In this document: positions 6,439 through 12,800 of the stretch, in pieces
How positions within the stretch are numbered: position 1 is the first letter of the stretch
How the letters are laid out: each line of letters begins with the position of its first letter
Assembly (NCBI GenBank): GCA_905207385.1
Contig: CAJLLH010000023.1
Location: forward strand, 1 to 12,800
DNA from: an uncultured Eubacteriales bacterium
Lineage (GTDB): Bacteria; Bacillota; Clostridia; Christensenellales; Borkfalkiaceae
Length of the DNA: 12,800 nucleotides
Direction of reading: 5' to 3'
Position numbers and translations under genes: made by a program
Notes under the pieces: model-generated
Told to the model about the DNA's origin: nothing
Seen by the model: only the letters and a program-made list of their open reading frames with translations
Database searches by the model: none

Positions 6439-8607
6439 TTAAGAAAGATTTACGGGATTTTCTTCCACATACACAAGCGCGTTCTGCGTGGTGTATTTAA
6501 CCGATAAATCGTAAATTTCGGGCAAAAGCGCAGAGCTTTCAAGCCGCATTAAAACCTGATAGCGCACCCTGCCCTGAATTTTTTTTATGGGAGAATGCAT
6601 TTTGTTTAAAAATATGAATTGCTGCGGGTTCTTTTCGCGCAGCGCTTCGATGCCGAAGTATACGCCTTTCAACGCTTCGAGGGCGGGACCGTCGTCTTCC
6701 GCCGTTACCATCACCCTGCATATGAGCGAATAAGGCGGAAATTTTGTTGCCTGCCTTAAATTGATTTCGTTTGAAAAAAAGCCCGCGTAATCGTAATTTA
6801 TTGCGTACCTTAAAATATAATTTTCGGGCGAAAAGGTCTGAAGCACTACCTTGCCCGCCTCGCCCGCGCGGCCGCTTCTGCCCGCAACCTGAGTTATGAG
6901 CTGGAAGGTGCGCTCGCCGGCGCGGTAATCGGAAAAATGCAGGCTCATATCGGCGTCGAGAATGCCCACGAGCGTAACCGACGGGAAGTCGTGCCCCTTG
7001 GCTATCATCTGTGTGCCGACGAGTATGTCGGCCTGCTTTTCGGCAAACTGCTTCAAAATTTTATAGTGCCCTTCTTTGCCCGATGTGGTATCGTTATCCA
7101 TTCGCAGTATGCGAGCCTTGGGGAAAGCCTGCTTAAGGTCCGCCACCACCCTCTGCGTGCCGGTACCGCCGTACCTTAAGTGCAGTCCGCCGCATTCGGG
7201 GCAGGCGCGCGGCATGCGGTATTTTGCGCCGCAATAGTGGCACTTCAAACAATTTTCTTCGGAATGGTAGGCAAGCGATACGTCGCAGTTTTCGCACTTT
7301 AACGCATAGCCGCAATCCTGACAGATTACGGTATGCGAATAGCCGCGCCTGTTCAAAAAAAGTATGGCCTGGTTGCCGTGTTCAAGAGTATCGGAAAGCT
7401 CTTCGCGCAAGGCCTGGGAAAAAGCCGAGTTGTTGCCGCGCTTTACTTCCCTTCGCATATCCGCAACGGTGATATGCGGCATCGGTCTGCCGTTTATCCT
7501 TTCGGTAAGGGTGATTAAATTATACTCGCCCGAACTTGCCTTGCAGTACGTTTCCACCGACGGGGTGGCGCTGCCGAGTATGAGTTTGCAGCCGTTATAT
7601 TTTGCGCGCATTTCGGCGACTTCTATAGTGGAATAGCGCGGCGCCGATTCGGAAAAATAAGAGCCGTCGTGCTCTTCGTCAATGATTATCGCGCCTATGT
7701 TTTCCAGCGGGGAAAATATGGCGCTGCGCGCGCCTATGGCTATTTTCGCCTCGCCCGTTCTCAACCTCCACCATTCGTCGAAGCGTTCGCCCGCGGAAAG
7801 TCCGCTGTGGAGTATGGCAGCCTTTTCGCCGAAGCGGCGCTTAAGCTGCGAGAACATCTGCGGCGTAAGCGAAATTTCGGGCACGAGGAATATAGCCGTT
7901 TTTCCGCGAGAAAGCGCGCGTCTTATTACGTTCAGATAAATTTCCGTTTTGCCGCTGCCCGTAACGCCGTGTATAAGGTGCACGGTCTGCGGGGAATTTT
8001 CTATGCTTTCGAGCGCGGACTGCTGGGCGGGAGTGAGAACCTTGCTCTGCTCGGCAGAGCCGTCCCACACGGCGGGAGCGCGGGTGCTTTTTATTTTTTC
8101 AAGCGAAGCTCCGCCCTTTTCGATGACGGCGTTTACCGCGCCGCGACCGAACTTTTCGCAAACCGCGGTATATTCCGCCTCGCCCGCGGCTTTTAAGTAT
8201 TCAATGAACTCAGCCTGCTTTTTTGCCGATTTTGGCAAAGCCAGGTCTGAAGAAAACTTTACTGTTTTTTTATAAACTTCGTGAACGCGCCCCGCGCGCA
8301 TCTCCGCGGGGAGAAAAAGCCGCAGACATACAGCCTTGGGCACTCGGTAGCGCGCAGAAAGCCCGTTCATCAGCGAAAAGCATTCTTCGACCAGCGCGGG
8401 CGGCTCTTCATACACGTAAGATATGCGCTTGATTTTTTCTGGCGGGAAATTGCTCTTTTCGGAAAGCCCTACAATAAAACCGTCCACCAATCTGCCGCCG
8501 AACGGCACTTTTACGCGGCTGCCTGCATTAACGTCGTCGCCGCAGGAATATTCAAAAATTCTGTCCACCTGACTGTGGGCTATATCAACTATTACCTGAG
8601 CGTACAT
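6439..8607 (-). CDS. priA: Primosomal protein N' (replication restart helicase)
   Basis: The 722-residue superfamily 2 helicase recognises stalled forks and reloads the replicative helicase. The N-terminal 3'-DNA-binding domain starts YAQVIVDIA. Walker A is GVTGSGKT (214-221), the Walker B box is DEEH (310-313), and GSATPS (345-350) is motif III. The zinc-binding insert has four Cys pairs: 429/432, 438/441, 456/459 and 469/472. Motifs V and VI appear as GTQMIAKGHDF (531-541) and QVAGRSGRAG (573-582). Length is near the family norm. ATG at 8607 is chosen because AAGGA lies seven bases upstream; a TTG two codons earlier would sit on top of that site. In B. subtilis coaBC lies between rpoZ and priA; here there is only an 89-base spacer. 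Confidence 0.97.
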   Translation of the reverse strand: MYAQVIVDIAHSQVDRIFEYSCGDDVNAGSRVKVPFGGRLVDGFIVGLSEKSNFPPEKIKRISYVYEEPPALVEECFSLMNGLSARYRVPKAVCLRLFLPAEMRAGRVHEVYKKTVKFSSDLALPKSAKKQAEFIEYLKAAGEAEYTAVCEKFGRGAVNAVIEKGGASLEKIKSTRAPAVWDGSAEQSKVLTPAQQSALESIENSPQTVHLIHGVTGSGKTEIYLNVIRRALSRGKTAIFLVPEISLTPQMFSQLKRRFGEKAAILHSGLSAGERFDEWWRLRTGEAKIAIGARSAIFSPLENIGAIIIDEEHDGSYFSESAPRYSTIEVAEMRAKYNGCKLILGSATPSVETYCKASSGEYNLITLTERINGRPMPHITVADMRREVKRGNNSAFSQALREELSDTLEHGNQAILFLNRRGYSHTVICQDCGYALKCENCDVSLAYHSEENCLKCHYCGAKYRMPRACPECGGLHLRYGGTGTQRVVADLKQAFPKARILRMDNDTTSGKEGHYKILKQFAEKQADILVGTQMIAKGHDFPSVTLVGILDADMSLHFSDYRAGERTFQLITQVAGRSGRAGEAGKVVLQTFSPENYILRYAINYDYAGFFSNEINLRQATKFPPYSLICRVMVTAEDDGPALEALKGVYFGIEALREKNPQQFIFLNKMHSPIKKIQGRVRYQVLMRLESSALLPEIYDLSVKYTTQNALVYVEENPVNLS

Positions 8608-8664
8608 AAACAATTCCTTTTAAAGTGCAATTGCCGCTGCGCCCGCCGCGGCAAAAATTTACAG

Positions 8665-8693
8665 TACAGCCCCGCGCGTTGCGCGGGGCTGTA
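8665..8693. other. Perfect 13-bp GC-rich hairpin between rpoZ and priA
   Basis: TACAGCCCCGCGC (8665-8677) and its exact complement (8681-8693) enclose a 3-base loop. It starts three bases after the rpoZ stop on the transcribed strand. No T-tract follows directly; a run of five T comes about ten bases later in the minus-strand reading. It is therefore either a poor or partial terminator (attenuating priA and downstream genes) or a 3'-end stabilising or processing structure for the yicC-gmk-rpoZ segment. The structure is seen directly; its function is inference. Confidence 0.7.
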
Positions 8694-8696
8694 ACA

Positions 8697-8909
8697 TTAA
8701 TCCTTGGCGCTTATTACCTTGCCGTTTGCTATTTCGTTGCAGGCAAGGGTTATTTCCTTAACTTTGCCGGGCAGTTCCCTGCCGCTGTTCTGCTCTATTA
8801 TCTGGCGTGCGCGCTTTGCCGCTACAACGCACAGTTCGTAGCGCGAGGCTTCGTGGCCGTCCGCCGAAAGTTTTTCTATAAGTTCTTCAACCGCAGGTTT
8901 GTTTATCAT
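8697..8909 (-). CDS. rpoZ: RNA polymerase omega subunit
   Basis: The 70-residue protein is the small omega subunit that helps assemble and stabilise the beta' subunit. The family core is visible as SRYELCVVAAKRARQI (22-37), followed by the usual tail segment LACNEIANGKV (55-65). Length is normal for Firmicutes. The start ATG overlaps the gmk stop by four bases (ATGA) and has a near-consensus GGAGG seven bases upstream, inside gmk. A stable hairpin follows the stop. Order gmk-rpoZ is conserved through Firmicutes. Confidence 0.94.
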   Translation of the reverse strand: MINKPAVEELIEKLSADGHEASRYELCVVAAKRARQIIEQNSGRELPGKVKEITLACNEIANGKVISAKD

Positions 8910-9481
8910 GATAAAACCTCCTTTTCTTTGCGGATAATTTCAAGAATTTGCGCCGCCGCATCGTCCACGTTTTCGTTGACGACGCAGTAGTCGTATTTGT
9001 CTTTTTTGGAAAGTTCGTACTCCGCGCGCGAAATGCGCAGGGCAATCTTTTCGTCGCTCTCCGTGCCGCGCGTCTTAAGGCGGCGGGTAAGTTCTGCCAT
9101 GTCGGGCGGAACAATCATAATGAGAACTGCCGAAGGGTATACTTTTTTAACGTTGAGCGCGCCGTCTACGTCTATTTCCAGAATGACGTCGCCCGTTTGC
9201 AGCTTTTCTTCCACGAAAGCTTTCGGCGTGCCGTAATAATTTTCAAAATGCGCGGAATATTCCAAAAGTTCGCCGCGGGATATCATCTCTTCAAAGCGCG
9301 GCTTCGATACAAAGAAGTAATCGGTGCCGTCCTTTTCGCCTTCGCGCGGGGCGCGCGTAGTGCACGAAACGCTTTCGCAAAGCGCGGGGCACACTTCAAA
9401 CATCTTTTTTATTACCGTGCCCTTGCCTACGCCCGAAGGTCCTGATATCACGGCGAGCACGTTCCTTTTTATTTTATTCAA
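8906..9481 (-). CDS. gmk: Guanylate kinase
   Basis: The 191-residue enzyme phosphorylates GMP to GDP with ATP. The P-loop is GPSGVGKG (14-21). GMP-binding segments are SCTTRAPREGE (39-49), DYFFVS (54-59) and EYSAHFENYYGTP (74-86). The nucleotide-binding ILEIDVDGA (100-108) and the lid region with TRRLKTRG (132-139) follow. Start: no ATG fits, so TTG at 9481 is used. It has AGGTG seven bases ahead and overlaps the yicC end by eight bases. A GTG at 9460 is possible but leaves the P-loop very near the N terminus. In B. subtilis remA (ylzA) lies between yicC and gmk; the overlap here leaves no room for it. Confidence 0.95.
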   Translation of the reverse strand: MNKIKRNVLAVISGPSGVGKGTVIKKMFEVCPALCESVSCTTRAPREGEKDGTDYFFVSKPRFEEMISRGELLEYSAHFENYYGTPKAFVEEKLQTGDVILEIDVDGALNVKKVYPSAVLIMIVPPDMAELTRRLKTRGTESDEKIALRISRAEYELSKKDKYDYCVVNENVDDAAAQILEIIRKEKEVLS

Positions 9482-10349
9482 CGTTCTGCACCTGCTCGCG
9501 TATTTTTTCTATTTCGTTTTTAAGCTCCAGTCCGCAGCGCGTTATGGTTATGTCGTTGCTCTTGGAGCATATGGTATTTGTTTCCCTGTTGAATTCCTGA
9601 ACGAGGAAGTCGAGCTTTCTGCCGACTACGGGCGATTTACATATTTCCCTGAACTGCTCTATGTGCGATTTAAGGCGCGTAAGCTCTTCGTCTATGTTCG
9701 ATTTATCGGAAAAGAGAGCGACTTCAGTCAAAAGCTTGCCCTCGTCCACGTTGACGCCCTCGAGGTATTTTTTCATTTTCTCTTCCAGGCGCTGCCTATA
9801 ATCCTGAGCAACCATAGGAGCGCGGGCGGCAACTTCGCCTACAAGCCTTTCTATGGTGTCCATTCTGGAAAGCATGTCCGCCTTGAGCTTTTCGCCCTCG
9901 GTAAGCCTCATCGCGTTGAGATTTTCGAGCGCGGCTGAAAGAGCGCATTCAAGCGCGGATATGAGTTCGTCGTCCGCGCCCTGAGTTTCCTCGCGCACGA
10001 CTACGTCGGGCATTCGCAGAAGAGAGGTTGCTGTAAGGTCGAACGGAATGTCGGGCGAAAGGCTGCAAAGCCGCTTTGCAGCGGATATATAAGAGAGCGC
10101 CGCACCCTCGTCAAGGCTCAGCGTTTTAAGTTTTTCGCGCTTGTCCGTAAGGCTTACGTATACGTCGGCATGACCGCGGGTGAGCTTTTCGCGTATTCTT
10201 GCGCGCATCACCTCTTCGTAGGCGGCAAAATTTTTGGGGCATTTGAGCGATGCGTCCAGATAGCGGTTGTTTACCGTTTTGATTTCAACGGAAAGTTCTA
10301 TTCCGCCCTCTTTGTATTCACCCCTGCCGTAACCAGTCATGCTGAGCAT
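9474..10349 (-). CDS. yicC: YicC-family endoribonuclease (YloC homologue)
   Basis: The 291-residue protein begins MLSMTGYGRG, the family hallmark, then has IKTVNNRYLD (23-32) and RARIREKLTRGHADV (49-63). The C-terminal DUF1732 domain ends with LDFLVQEFNRETNTICSKS and the ITRCGLELKNEIEKIREQVQN helix. E. coli YicC and B. subtilis YloC are reported as endoribonucleases; that role is carried over by homology. The middle (about 150-215) is helical and likely coiled. ATG at 10349 has AGGGG eight bases upstream. It is the first gene of the housekeeping operon, with a strong promoter about 100 bases upstream. Confidence 0.93.
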   Translation of the reverse strand: MLSMTGYGRGEYKEGGIELSVEIKTVNNRYLDASLKCPKNFAAYEEVMRARIREKLTRGHADVYVSLTDKREKLKTLSLDEGAALSYISAAKRLCSLSPDIPFDLTATSLLRMPDVVVREETQGADDELISALECALSAALENLNAMRLTEGEKLKADMLSRMDTIERLVGEVAARAPMVAQDYRQRLEEKMKKYLEGVNVDEGKLLTEVALFSDKSNIDEELTRLKSHIEQFREICKSPVVGRKLDFLVQEFNRETNTICSKSNDITITRCGLELKNEIEKIREQVQNVE

Positions 10350-10397
10350 AAACGCTACCCCTTAAAAAATTATTCCTGCTTTAATTTTAAACGCGCG

Positions 10398-10415
10398 GGC
10401 GGTTTTTTAACCGCC
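10398..10415. other. Hairpin in the yicC leader
   Basis: GGCGGTT and AACCGCC enclose a 4-base loop. An outer CGC/GCG pairing is possible across a small internal loop. It lies between the yicC promoter and its ribosome binding site, so it would be in the leader RNA. No clear T-tract follows on the minus strand. It may be the remains of a terminator for the upstream nitrilase-like gene or a leader element. No riboswitch or T-box signature was recognised. Confidence 0.45.
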
Positions 10416-10455
10416 GTGCGCACAAAATTATAACCCACGCATTATTGCATATTAC

Positions 10456-10484
10456 ATTATATCAAAACGCAACAAAAATTACAA
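10456..10484 (-). promoter_or_regulatory. Sigma-A type promoter for the yicC-to-thiN operon
   Basis: On the minus strand TTGTAA (10479-10484, four of six matches to TTGACA) is followed after exactly 17 bases by a perfect TATAAT (10456-10461). Transcription would start near 10449, giving a leader of about 100 bases before yicC. A second TATAAT lies at 10427-10432 but lacks a matching -35 box. This is the best promoter in the window and sits where the housekeeping cluster begins. Confidence 0.75.
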
Positions 10485-10529
10485 GCGGTTTAAAGCTTTA
10501 CGCAAACTTTTAAAAGTATTTTTAAGCGT

Positions 10530-11180
10530 TCAGTAATCTGCCCTGCCGTCTTCGGCAATGCCGCGCACGCGCGAAGCTACCAGGCGGCAACCCGTCTGCG
10601 GAGAGGTTTCGAACAGCGTTACGGGGCGGCAGGATGTTGCCAGCTCGCCCGAGGTTTCGGCAAAGTAAGCCGTGCGCCCCGCGCACATAACTACGGGAAC
10701 GCCGTAAAGATAAGCATAAGCGCGCGCAAGCAGCGGCGGAATGTAACCGTCGCCCTGCTCCATGACAGCCGCCACCACGTTGCAGCCGCAAGCCGACAGC
10801 GCGCGGAGACTTTCGGGGAAATACAAATCGTTTTCCACGCATACGCCCACCTTGTATCCGCCCATCTGGTAAAGACCGAGGCCGGCGCCGCTTTTGAAAT
10901 CTTCGCCGTCGAGTACGTGGTTCATATCCGATATGCCCAAAAGCTTGCCGCGGTAAGAAACCGCCGCAGACTTGCGCAAAAGCCCGCGAGAACGCGTTCT
11001 GCAACCGCATACCGCTCCGCAGGAAAATGCGCGCGAAAGGCGGGCAGCTTCTTCAAACTTTTCCGTTTTGCCGGAAAGCTCGCTCTGATAATCGACCTCG
11101 CCCAGCCAGCCGAAGCCGAACAGGGCGAGGTCGCATTCGGGCAGGCGTTCAGCCGCGCCCGTAATAACGCATACTTTCAT
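10530..11180 (-). CDS. Nitrilase-fold protein, catalytic triad apparently lost
   Basis: The 216-residue protein resembles the carbon-nitrogen hydrolase superfamily in its middle: GKLLGISDMNHVL (78-90), FKSGAGLGLYQMGGYKVGV (95-113) and DLYFPESLRALSACGCNVV (118-136) follow the family spacing closely. However, the Glu-Lys-Cys triad is missing. Where the family has FPEL, this protein has FGFG (F23 for Glu); in place of the KxH Lys there is M86; and in place of the nucleophilic Cys in the CYDLxFPE motif there is E116 (VENDLYFPE). The neighbouring D118 and FPE are retained. It is also shorter than the usual 260-300 residues. The frame is intact, so this looks like a maintained pseudoenzyme, not a decayed gene; a new activity using E116 cannot be excluded. 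The start ATG follows an in-frame stop; there is no well-placed SD, only AAGG directly before it. Function unknown. Confidence 0.75.
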   Translation of the reverse strand: MKVCVITGAAERLPECDLALFGFGWLGEVDYQSELSGKTEKFEEAARLSRAFSCGAVCGCRTRSRGLLRKSAAVSYRGKLLGISDMNHVLDGEDFKSGAGLGLYQMGGYKVGVCVENDLYFPESLRALSACGCNVVAAVMEQGDGYIPPLLARAYAYLYGVPVVMCAGRTAYFAETSGELATSCRPVTLFETSPQTGCRLVASRVRGIAEDGRADY

Positions 11181-11188
11181 ACCTTACC

Positions 11189-11194
11189 ATTGTA
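11189..11194 (-). promoter_or_regulatory. Candidate -10 box of the nitrilase-like gene
   Basis: TACAAT on the minus strand ends eight bases before the ATG at 11180. With normal spacing the transcript would start at or within a base or two of the start codon. No good -35 box is seen 16-18 bases upstream (ACACAA at 17), which lowers confidence. A/T-rich sequence lies further upstream. Confidence 0.4.
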
Positions 11195-11316
11195 TTGCGC
11201 GCGCAATTTTTTTGTGTGCAGAAAAACTTAAGCAAAGTTACCGCGCGAAAGAAAAAAAATAAGCGCACATAAAAATAAAAAACAACAAAACAGGTAAATT
11301 TGTGCGGCTCGGCGCA

Positions 11317-11322
11317 TACAAT
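11317..11322 (+). promoter_or_regulatory. Candidate -10 box of the M1 peptidase gene
   Basis: TACAAT ends eight bases before the ATG at 11331, the same sequence and spacing as in front of the divergent gene. There is no Shine-Dalgarno sequence between box and start. The upstream region (11240-11300) is very A-rich and could act as an UP element, but no convincing -35 box is visible. Confidence 0.4.
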
Positions 11323-11330
11323 ATGTTGCT

Positions 11331-12764
11331 ATGAAAAAAATTGTTACGTTTTTGATTGCCGCAGCGGTCGGGTTTTCTGTACTGCCCGCGGCGGCGTGCG
11401 CGGACAAAACCGAGCGCACCAGTTACAAAATAACCGCGGAATATGACGCAACGAACGGCATTCTGACTGCTGACTGCACAGTAAATTACTACAATGCGGG
11501 CAGCAGCACCGAAGAACTTAAATTCAACCTTTACGGCAACGCGTACAGGGAAGGCGCGCTTTACAAGCCCGTTTCCGACGAGCTTTCCAAAAAGGCGTAT
11601 TACAACGGTTCGAGCTACGGCGGAATGGAAGTTACGGAGGTCGACGGCGCTTCAAGCTGGAGCGTAGGCGGCGAAGACGAAAACATTCTGGAAGTAAAGC
11701 TTGAAAAGCCGCTTGAAAGCGGAAAGTGCGCAGAAATTACCATAAGTTACGCATTGACCCTTGCCGAAGTAAACCACCGCACGGGCATAACCAAACATAC
11801 CGTAAACCTTGGCAACTTCTACCCTTCGGCTTGCGTGCGCGACGGCGAAACCTTCCTCGAATGCGCATATTACAGCGACGGAGACCCGTTTGTATCAGAT
11901 TGCGCCGACTATATGGTGGAAATAACCGTGCCCGCGGGCTATACGGTTGCGGCGGGCGGGCAGCTTTGCGGCAACAGCGGCAACACTTACAGCTTTTCGC
12001 TTGAGAACGCGCGCGACTTTGCAATGGTGCTTTCCGACGAGTTCAAAAAGACAGCCAAGGAAGTTGACGGCGTCGACGTGGCTTACTACTACTATGACGA
12101 CGAAAATGCAGAAAAAAAGCTTGAAACTGCCGTAGAAAGCCTTGAATGGTTTGAAGATACGTTCGGAGATTATTCATACCCCTGCCTTGCGGTAGTGCAG
12201 ACGGGTTTTGCCGCGGGCGGAATGGAATACCCCGCGCTTACAATGATTAACGGCGGGCTTTCCGACGAGGAAGCAACCTACGCCATTGTGCACGAAAACG
12301 CGCACCAGTGGTGGTATGCGATGGCGGGAAGCGACCAGATAAACTGCGCCTGGCAGGACGAAGGGCTTGCCGAATACAGCTCGCTTATGTTCTTTGAAAG
12401 CCACCCCGATTACGGTTTTACGCGCACGGGGCTCATAAACGCCGCAACGCAGGAATACCGCGCGTATTTCAGCGTATACAACCAGATTTTCGGGAACGCC
12501 GACACGACTATGACGAGACACCTTAAGGACTTTGTAAGCGATTACGAGTACGTGAACATTGCCTATAACAAGAGCCTTATCATGTTCGATACTCTGCGCA
12601 CGTCCATAGGCGACGACAGGTTTGTTGAGGGGCTTAAAAATTATTTTGCGAGTGCAAACGGCAGGCGCGCCACGCCCGAAGAGCTTATTTCTTCATTCAG
12701 AAGCACCGGCGTGGACGTTGACGGATTTTTTGAAAGCTTCATTGAAGGGAAAATAATTTTATAG
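11331..12764 (+). CDS. Secreted M1-family zinc aminopeptidase
   Basis: The 477-residue protein opens with a signal peptide: MKK, a hydrophobic stretch to about residue 20, then PAAACADK. Cleavage could be by signal peptidase I after ACA, or less typically as a lipoprotein at C23 (the -3 residue is Ala, not Leu/Val/Ile). An N-terminal beta domain (about 30-235) precedes the gluzincin catalytic domain. That domain has GGMEYP (296-301, the GAMEN-like exopeptidase loop), HENAH (321-325), followed after 18 residues by E344 in DEGLAEY, the third zinc ligand, and Y412 in AYNKSLIMFDTLR as the transition-state Tyr. It ends soon after the helical domain, so it lacks the large C-terminal domain of classic M1 enzymes. 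It probably trims peptides outside the membrane. No SD is visible before the ATG. The remaining 36 bases after the stop hold no recognisable feature. Confidence 0.92.
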   Translation: MKKIVTFLIAAAVGFSVLPAAACADKTERTSYKITAEYDATNGILTADCTVNYYNAGSSTEELKFNLYGNAYREGALYKPVSDELSKKAYYNGSSYGGMEVTEVDGASSWSVGGEDENILEVKLEKPLESGKCAEITISYALTLAEVNHRTGITKHTVNLGNFYPSACVRDGETFLECAYYSDGDPFVSDCADYMVEITVPAGYTVAAGGQLCGNSGNTYSFSLENARDFAMVLSDEFKKTAKEVDGVDVAYYYYDDENAEKKLETAVESLEWFEDTFGDYSYPCLAVVQTGFAAGGMEYPALTMINGGLSDEEATYAIVHENAHQWWYAMAGSDQINCAWQDEGLAEYSSLMFFESHPDYGFTRTGLINAATQEYRAYFSVYNQIFGNADTTMTRHLKDFVSDYEYVNIAYNKSLIMFDTLRTSIGDDRFVEGLKNYFASANGRRATPEELISSFRSTGVDVDGFFESFIEGKIIL

Positions 12765-12800
12765 TACCATATTCCTTCGGTTTTTGCCATAATAAAAGCC

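Noticed and set aside
7669..8196. A 175-codon open frame on the plus strand opposite priA
   Set aside because: It is fully antisense to conserved priA motifs, has composition rich in Arg, Phe, Tyr and Ala as expected from a reverse-complement reading, and resembles no known protein. The same applies to 1531-2037, 8948-9445 and 9324-9938.
10522..11010. A 162-codon minus-strand frame overlapping the nitrilase-like gene
   Set aside because: It is Arg/Gly/Pro-rich shadow sequence in another frame, and the nitrilase-like frame shows clear family motifs over the same bases.
10530..11180. That the nitrilase-like gene is a pseudogene with a frameshift
   Set aside because: The family segments from GKLLG to the C terminus are in one frame without interruption and no second frame carries missing motifs, so loss of catalysis looks like substitution and not breakage.
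11194..11217. TTGCGCGCGCAA followed by a T-run as a plus-strand terminator
   Set aside because: No plus-strand gene precedes it, the palindrome leaves only about four pairs once a loop is allowed, and it overlaps the likely promoter of the nitrilase-like gene.
11323..11334. A mini-ORF ATG TTG CTA TGA whose stop overlaps the M1 peptidase start
   Set aside because: Three codons with no ribosome binding site; it lies partly in the predicted promoter spacer and is easily explained by chance.

Overview
The window looks like a chromosomal segment from a Firmicutes (Clostridia-type) bacterium. The main reason is gene order. On the minus strand, reading from right to left, it runs yicC - gmk - rpoZ - priA - def - fmt - rsmB - rlmN - rpe - thiN. 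This is the backbone of the Bacillus subtilis yloC-to-yloS cluster. Strong Shine-Dalgarno sites (GGAGG, AGGAG, GAGGT) fit the same group. The GC-rich, CpG-rich coding style with A/T-rich spacers would suit an uncultured gut Clostridia lineage (Christensenellales-like), but that placement is a guess. I see no RNA genes, insertion sequences, CRISPR arrays or phage genes.

Layout. 1-177: short non-coding edge holding an intrinsic terminator whose upstream arm enters the last gene of the minus-strand run. 178-1113: M19-type membrane dipeptidase. 1213-10349: the ten-gene housekeeping run, tightly packed with several 1-8 base overlaps. It covers nucleotide supply (gmk), the RNA polymerase omega subunit (rpoZ), replication restart (priA), formyl-Met handling (def, fmt), rRNA methylation (rsmB, rlmN), pentose phosphate metabolism (rpe) and thiamine diphosphate formation (thiN). 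A convincing sigma-A type promoter lies at 10456-10484, just upstream of yicC. 10530-11180: a nitrilase-fold protein on the same strand that appears to have lost all three catalytic residues. 11181-11330: divergent intergenic region. 11331-12764: a secreted M1-type zinc aminopeptidase on the plus strand. 12765-12800: nothing recognisable.

The run is a stripped version of the usual cluster. remA between yicC and gmk, coaBC between rpoZ and priA, and the prpC-prkC-rsgA block between rlmN and rpe are all absent from their customary places. The other points worth a second look are the apparent nitrilase pseudoenzyme, a matched TACAAT-N8-ATG arrangement in front of both divergent genes (possible leaderless mRNAs), a very stable hairpin between rpoZ and priA, and a short recurring palindromic motif in three operon spacers. 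I did not find an obviously new multi-gene system; most of the window is ordinary housekeeping.
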